This document shows, in pieces, positions 60,301-64,000 of a DNA stretch of 64,000 nucleotides. The notes beneath the pieces are model-generated. The model had not been told where the DNA came from and ran no database searches. It saw only the letters and a program-made list of their open reading frames with translations. Made by a program: the position numbers and the translations under genes. This DNA is from Daedaleopsis sinensis (taxonomy: Eukaryota; Basidiomycota; Agaricomycetes; Polyporales; Polyporaceae). Position 1 is the stretch's first letter. Each line of letters starts with the position of its first letter. The stretch covers positions 1,612,001 to 1,676,000 of the forward strand of contig CM066305.1 in assembly GCA_033807695.1 (NCBI GenBank), read 5' to 3'.

Positions 60301-61166
60301 CGCACCTCAACATAGTCACTGAGGACGAGGAGCTCCTCCGCCCGGCGTCTCCCATGGCTCCCACTCAACACGAGCGTCCTGTGTCCGCCAGGACCTTTGG
60401 CCCCGACACGCTCCTGCTACCGTCCGAGATCCCCGAGGGTAGGGCGTCGCGCAACTCGCTTGCGACCTTGATCACCGCGCTCGACCAGGAGATGCGCATT
60501 CCGATGCCACCTCCTTCTGCGACATCTGAGGTCACGCTCTTCAACATTGAAGAGTTTGCCCCTGAAGGAGATGGCCCCGTCGCGTCCAGCACCCCGCACG
60601 AGTCGCAGCGGACGAAGCCAAAGTCCAAGTCGCGCCATGTCCCGCCTGTCCCGCAGCTCCGGGACGGCCCCAAGGAGAGCCGCCGCTCGAGCATCAAGTA
60701 CATCGTCTCGGACGAGAACGCCCCGGTGTCGCCTAACGTGGAGAACGTGCCTCCGAGCACCGCACTGGGTGGCTTCGCGCAGTGGTCGGCGCGTGCCATC
60801 AGGCCGCTCGTCCCCAAGTCGCCGAAGAGCAGCAAGGGCAAGGGCAAGAAGGGCAGCTTGAGGCTCGCGTCCCCGCCCGCGGGCGGCCTCCGTCCGCTCT
60901 CGCTCCTGCAGGACCGCGATCTGAACCAGGAGAGGACGCAGACGAAGCCGCTGAGCCTCGGCAAGAAGGGCAAGGCGCCCGCGTCGGACGAGAACGCCGA
61001 CCCGTCTGGCGGCCTCGCGAAGGTCCGCGCGGGGTTCAAGCCGCTCAAGCTGTCCCGCTCGGAGACGACCAAGGAGCGCGCCGCGCTTCGCCAGAGGGAG
61101 GTGCTCCCCGACCTTGTCGTCCGTCCGCCTTCTGAAGCCGAGCGTGGTGTGTTCGCCGGGTACTGA
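57396..61166 (+). CDS. Putative seven-transmembrane protein with long disordered C-terminal tail
   Basis: Exons: 57396-57518, 57579-58787, 58839-60082, 60134-61166 (1202 aa). Hydrophobic helices occur at about residues 4-30, 60-84, 104-126, 145-170 and 176-205. After a ~220-residue Ser/Pro-rich loop two more follow at about 432-458 and 465-490. The remaining ~700 residues are Ser/Pro/Arg-rich and appear disordered, with many SP/TP sites. Topology resembles a receptor or transporter-like polytopic protein, but I recognise no signature, so function is not assigned. The two later introns are 51 nt each and preserve the frame. The start Met directly precedes the first helix. The GC content is high toward the 3' end. 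Confidence 0.8.
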
Positions 61167-61855
61167 GCGTGGTCCTGACCACTAAATTCGAAAGGTACAA
61201 TTGTTACCACTGACACTTCCCCTTGCTGAGACTTTCTACCTTACATTCTTCTTGACGAGCTGTCGCTTTGAATCTCGAATTGCTGTCGAACGTCCCCATC
61301 TCGCACTGTCTTCGTTTGTCATGTTGTTGCTCGTTTTCCATCATATCTTGCTATCAGTTCTCAACCCTATGCCACTATGCGATCCTCCTCTCGTCTCTCT
61401 GTTGTCTCTATGTCTCAGTGCTCTACATACGTCCCCAAGCTGTTTCTCTATACTCTCACGTCGCACGCTACTACGTCCTCATCGCTCACGCTGTCGGTTA
61501 CGTCGTCGTACGAACACTTCCGCATCGCTTTTCCCGCATGCTACGCGTGCTCTGTCGTTTGTTTTCCCTGTCGTCGCTGCTAAGCCAGTGCTCTTCATGT
61601 CATGCACATAGTATACCTCCGCACTCTCGCGCAGTACTCGCATAGCTAGCTAGTCTAGTCGCCGCTGACGCATCGCATCTCGCTTTCTAGCTTAGCGGCG
61701 CAAGCTCGCTGTCGTGTCCATATGCTTAGCTTCCAATTGATCTCTGTTATCAGACCTTGTTTAATTTTTCAGTGTGGACCGAGTGTGAGGACACATTCAA
61801 TAAACTCGAGATAGTACAGTAGTCACTAGTAAGTACTAAGTATATGACGCGATAG
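61167..61855. other. Convergent intergenic region, no gene seen
   Basis: This 689-bp, pyrimidine-rich stretch carries a few overlapping open frames of low-complexity Ser/Cys/Leu composition but no splice-supported gene. It probably holds a long 3' UTR of the membrane protein. Confidence 0.5.
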
Positions 61856-63220
61856 CTACATCCCGGGCCCGAACAAGCTAATCCAAGCAACGGGCGGGGG
61901 CCCTCCTTCTCGAATCTTCGTCTGCCCGCAATATGCGATGACATGTTTTGAGGGATGCCAGCTCACCGTCGGCGATGGGCCAAGTGCTGGTACCCGGTGC
62001 AGGGGCATGCCAGTCTCTACAGCGCACTGTCAAAACAATAGAGCGTTAGTTGGCAGGGCAAGCTCAATGCGTTTGGCAGCTCACGATGTCGATGTAGTTC
62101 CCGGCACTGGCGATAGCGATGAATTCTCCATCGTGAGAGAAACTTAGGGCATTGATAGCATTGCTGCGAGAGGGGTCAATAGAGGTTCGACTGTCTCAAA
62201 AGGGGGTGACGTACTCGCAAGCGGTGATGGTTCGTGCGCAAATCCAGTCGGAAAGGTCGAAAAGATTGACGATAGAGTCGTTACCACCAGACGCGAGATA
62301 CCTATATGCGATGAGACAGGTAGACCGCGCAGGATGTGTGGTTGGCATACATACCGGCCTCTAGGATCAAGCGCTGCAGCCATGCATCCTCCGACATGCG
62401 CAGGCGTATTGTGCACGATTGCGAGATCGGGGTAGTCCAGTATACGGATGGTATGTTCCGATTGATGTGTGAGCACAATCCCGTCGCCGGCGTAATTGAA
62501 CGTCGCCGTCGACGCGACCATTGGCTTCTGCATGGTGCTTGCGTTCGGAGGGGTGTTCTCGTGTGGAGGTGAAGAATCACGCACCCCGGTCATATCTGCG
62601 ACTCGCCACGAATCTTTGGCCTCCTCGCCTTCCCTTCCGAAAGTGAGGACTCCGAGCACTTTTGTGGTGGTGGTGTAGAGGATCGTCTTTCCGTCAGGAG
62701 AATAATTCAGCTGCACAGGCGCAAGCTTGAGCTGTTTCTGCTGCACATGGCGACTCTCTACAGTATCATGAGACAGGTTCGCCCATATGCCGTGAAACTC
62801 ATGCTCACGTCTTCCATCCCAGAATACGATTCTCCTGTCCTTCTGGCTTGATGTACAGAAGAGCTCAGGATGCGTGGGGTTCCATGCAATGTAGTCAACG
62901 TCGTCGACGTGGCCCCCGGGAAATGTGGTCGCCGAACGGAGTTCCATCTACTGACCAGTCAGTCTGTCTCGCCACATGCACACAGAGCGAAATAGACATA
63001 CACTCTTCTCCGGCTGCCACACCCGTGCAACTTTGTCGATTCCCACTGCACCAAGCTTCTTGCCATCACAACTCCAGGCTATATGGTTCATGGCTTGCTG
63101 AGAGGAGAAGCGGATGTCGCGCGGGCGGAAAGCGGAGAAGGTAGGTGCCTACGATGAAGAAACGCGACCATTACCACCAACGTCGACACAGACATAGCGC
63201 GGTCGAGGGCATTCGTACAT
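61856..63220 (-). CDS. THO complex subunit 3 (THOC3/Tex1), WD40 protein
   Basis: Exons: 63194-63220 (tentative), 63002-63148, 62355-62947, 62215-62301, 62085-62163, 61856-62026 (367 aa). WD40 repeats follow one another: MNHIAWSCDGKKLGAVGID then VARVWQPEKS; VDYIAWNPTHPELFCTSSQ then IVFWDGR; LNYSPDGKTILYTTTT; FNYAGDGIVLTHQSEHTIRI; AALDPRGRYLASGGNDSIVN. GEFIAIASAGNYIDI precedes the last repeat VSWHPSKHVIAYCG. This is the THOC3 layout; THO couples transcription to mRNA export in the nucleus. The first 9 residues are uncertain because the true 5' exon may lie elsewhere upstream; from APTFSAFRPRDIRF onward the model is solid. Confidence 0.87.
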
Positions 63221-63748
63221 GAAGTCCTCGCGCTGCGAATGTTGTGTGCAGCGGTGGGGAAGGCGGCCGCTCCGGGGGCGGAATCTCGTCCTCATCCTTC
63301 GAGTTTGTTGCCGCGGTTGGAAGAGACATACTGAGCAAGATTCAAAGACTTTATATCCGGACCAGTATCGAGCAGGAGGTCGTGTTTGAAGCGCGTGAAA
63401 GAGTCGCTAGTGGAAGTCCAAGACAAGCTTGCAGTGGCCAGGACTGAGACTGAGTACTTACTGAGTACTGAGTACTGACGCCCATGTTACAAGTACTAGC
63501 GCTCATGGCCACGCGTGTATGATCAGTGCACTTCTGATTATGGCAAGTGTCGTCGTTCGTTTCAGCCACTGCGGTCTCACTGCGAGTCACGACGTCAAAT
63601 AAATATAAAATTACACTAGTGTAAGAATGCTACAGGAGACCAATATTAGCTCAACAATATTCCCCATTAACTGAACATTGTCCCTGAATCTAACAAGGTA
63701 AGTATCACAACATAGGACTGAGATGCGATGATCCGAGAGGTACGCATC
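63221..63748. other. Intergenic region upstream of THO3
   Basis: About 530 bp. Contains short GAGTACT-type direct repeats near 63452-63478 and no supported gene. It should hold the THO3 promoter and the 3' UTR of the gene entering from the right. Confidence 0.45.
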
Positions 63749-64000
63749 TCACTGATACATAGGAGGTGGCTCAGTAGCATCCCGTAGCTCAAGGGCCATA
63801 TGCTGCTGCACCATCCTCATGCGGTCGATCTCCGCCTTCAACTCTTCCAGCTGTTCTCGGAGAGCATCCTCCGACCCGTTTCTGGCAGAACGATGGCTAC
63901 CCGTCCTGATCGGAGCGGTGGCTCTCGGGGTTGGGCCAGAGGATACCGGGGCAGACGCATGATATTTCGCCGCAAGCGCGGCTTCTACCTCGCGCATGCG
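63749..64000 (-). CDS. C-terminal end of an unidentified protein (5' part outside window)
   Basis: The reverse frame is open from the window edge to a stop at 63749 and codes for 83 residues. It has a Ser/Arg-rich stretch followed by a short predicted coiled coil (REQLEELKAEIDRMRMVQQH) and the tail ATEPPPMYQ. A proline-rich PPP(M/G)YQ end after such a helix is common in uncharacterised basidiomycete proteins. No function can be given from this fragment. The splice-free frame and the composition support a real exon. Confidence 0.55.
   Translation of the reverse strand, partial: RMREVEAALAAKYHASAPVSSGPTPRATAPIRTGSHRSARNGSEDALREQLEELKAEIDRMRMVQQHMALELRDATEPPPMYQ

Noticed and set aside
60365..61216. 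Reverse-strand 283-codon open frame
   Set aside because: It is a shadow of the GC-rich disordered tail of the forward membrane-protein gene.
61201..61645. Overlapping forward open frames after the seven-span gene
   Set aside because: Pyrimidine-rich, Ser/Cys/Leu low-complexity translation in two frames without start context; more likely 3' UTR.

Overview
The window is nuclear DNA of a filamentous basidiomycete, most likely a wood-decay Agaricomycete. Genes are dense and on both strands. Nearly every gene is cut by several introns of about 45-65 nt with GTRNGT donors and YAG acceptors. Protein signatures (UreF, VAC14, MCM6, RRN3, lipin, THO3, NDUFB9, Plavaka-type transposase) are fungal. All exon models here were built by eye from reading frame, splice signals and family knowledge; none has been checked by alignment or RNA data.

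Left housekeeping block (1-12.36 kb): the 3' end of an RNF220-like RING E3 ligase, eIF3f, the urease accessory protein UreF (reverse), the PIKfyve-scaffold VAC14, a dual-specificity/tyrosine-type phosphatase (reverse), and MCM6. The last two diverge from a 249-bp promoter that carries an MCB (ACGCGT) box.

Middle block (12.72-40.57 kb): a compound, probably mobile island between MCM6 and a formin gene. Its outer ends are inverted copies of one terminal inverted repeat. They are the two broken halves of an ~800-bp TIR element that share an apparently identical 409-bp direct repeat. The left TIR is interrupted by a 1.7-kb giant-inverted-repeat insertion, and the right TIR preserves the uninterrupted site. 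GC-rich repeat arrays lie just inside both halves. The interior holds an apparently intact Plavaka/CACTA-like transposase and ten intron-containing genes. These include a coiled-coil protein with a membrane tail, three paralogous single-pass membrane proteins sharing an unrecognised C-terminal domain, three small soluble paralogues with shared intron positions, a membrane coiled-coil protein, a beta-propeller-like protein, a SUN-domain protein, and a large low-complexity protein whose 3' end runs into the right repeat array. I do not recognise most of these families. Whether they are cargo or bystanders is open.

Right housekeeping block (40.75-64 kb): a full formin (GBD/FH3-FH1-FH2), an inosine-uridine-type nucleoside hydrolase (reverse), the Pol I factor RRN3, lipin/phosphatidate phosphatase (reverse), complex I subunit NDUFB9 (reverse), a 1202-aa putative seven-span membrane protein with a long disordered tail, THO complex subunit 3 (reverse), and the 3' end of an unidentified gene cut by the window edge. 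These are ordinary unlinked host functions; only the middle block looks like an evolved unit.
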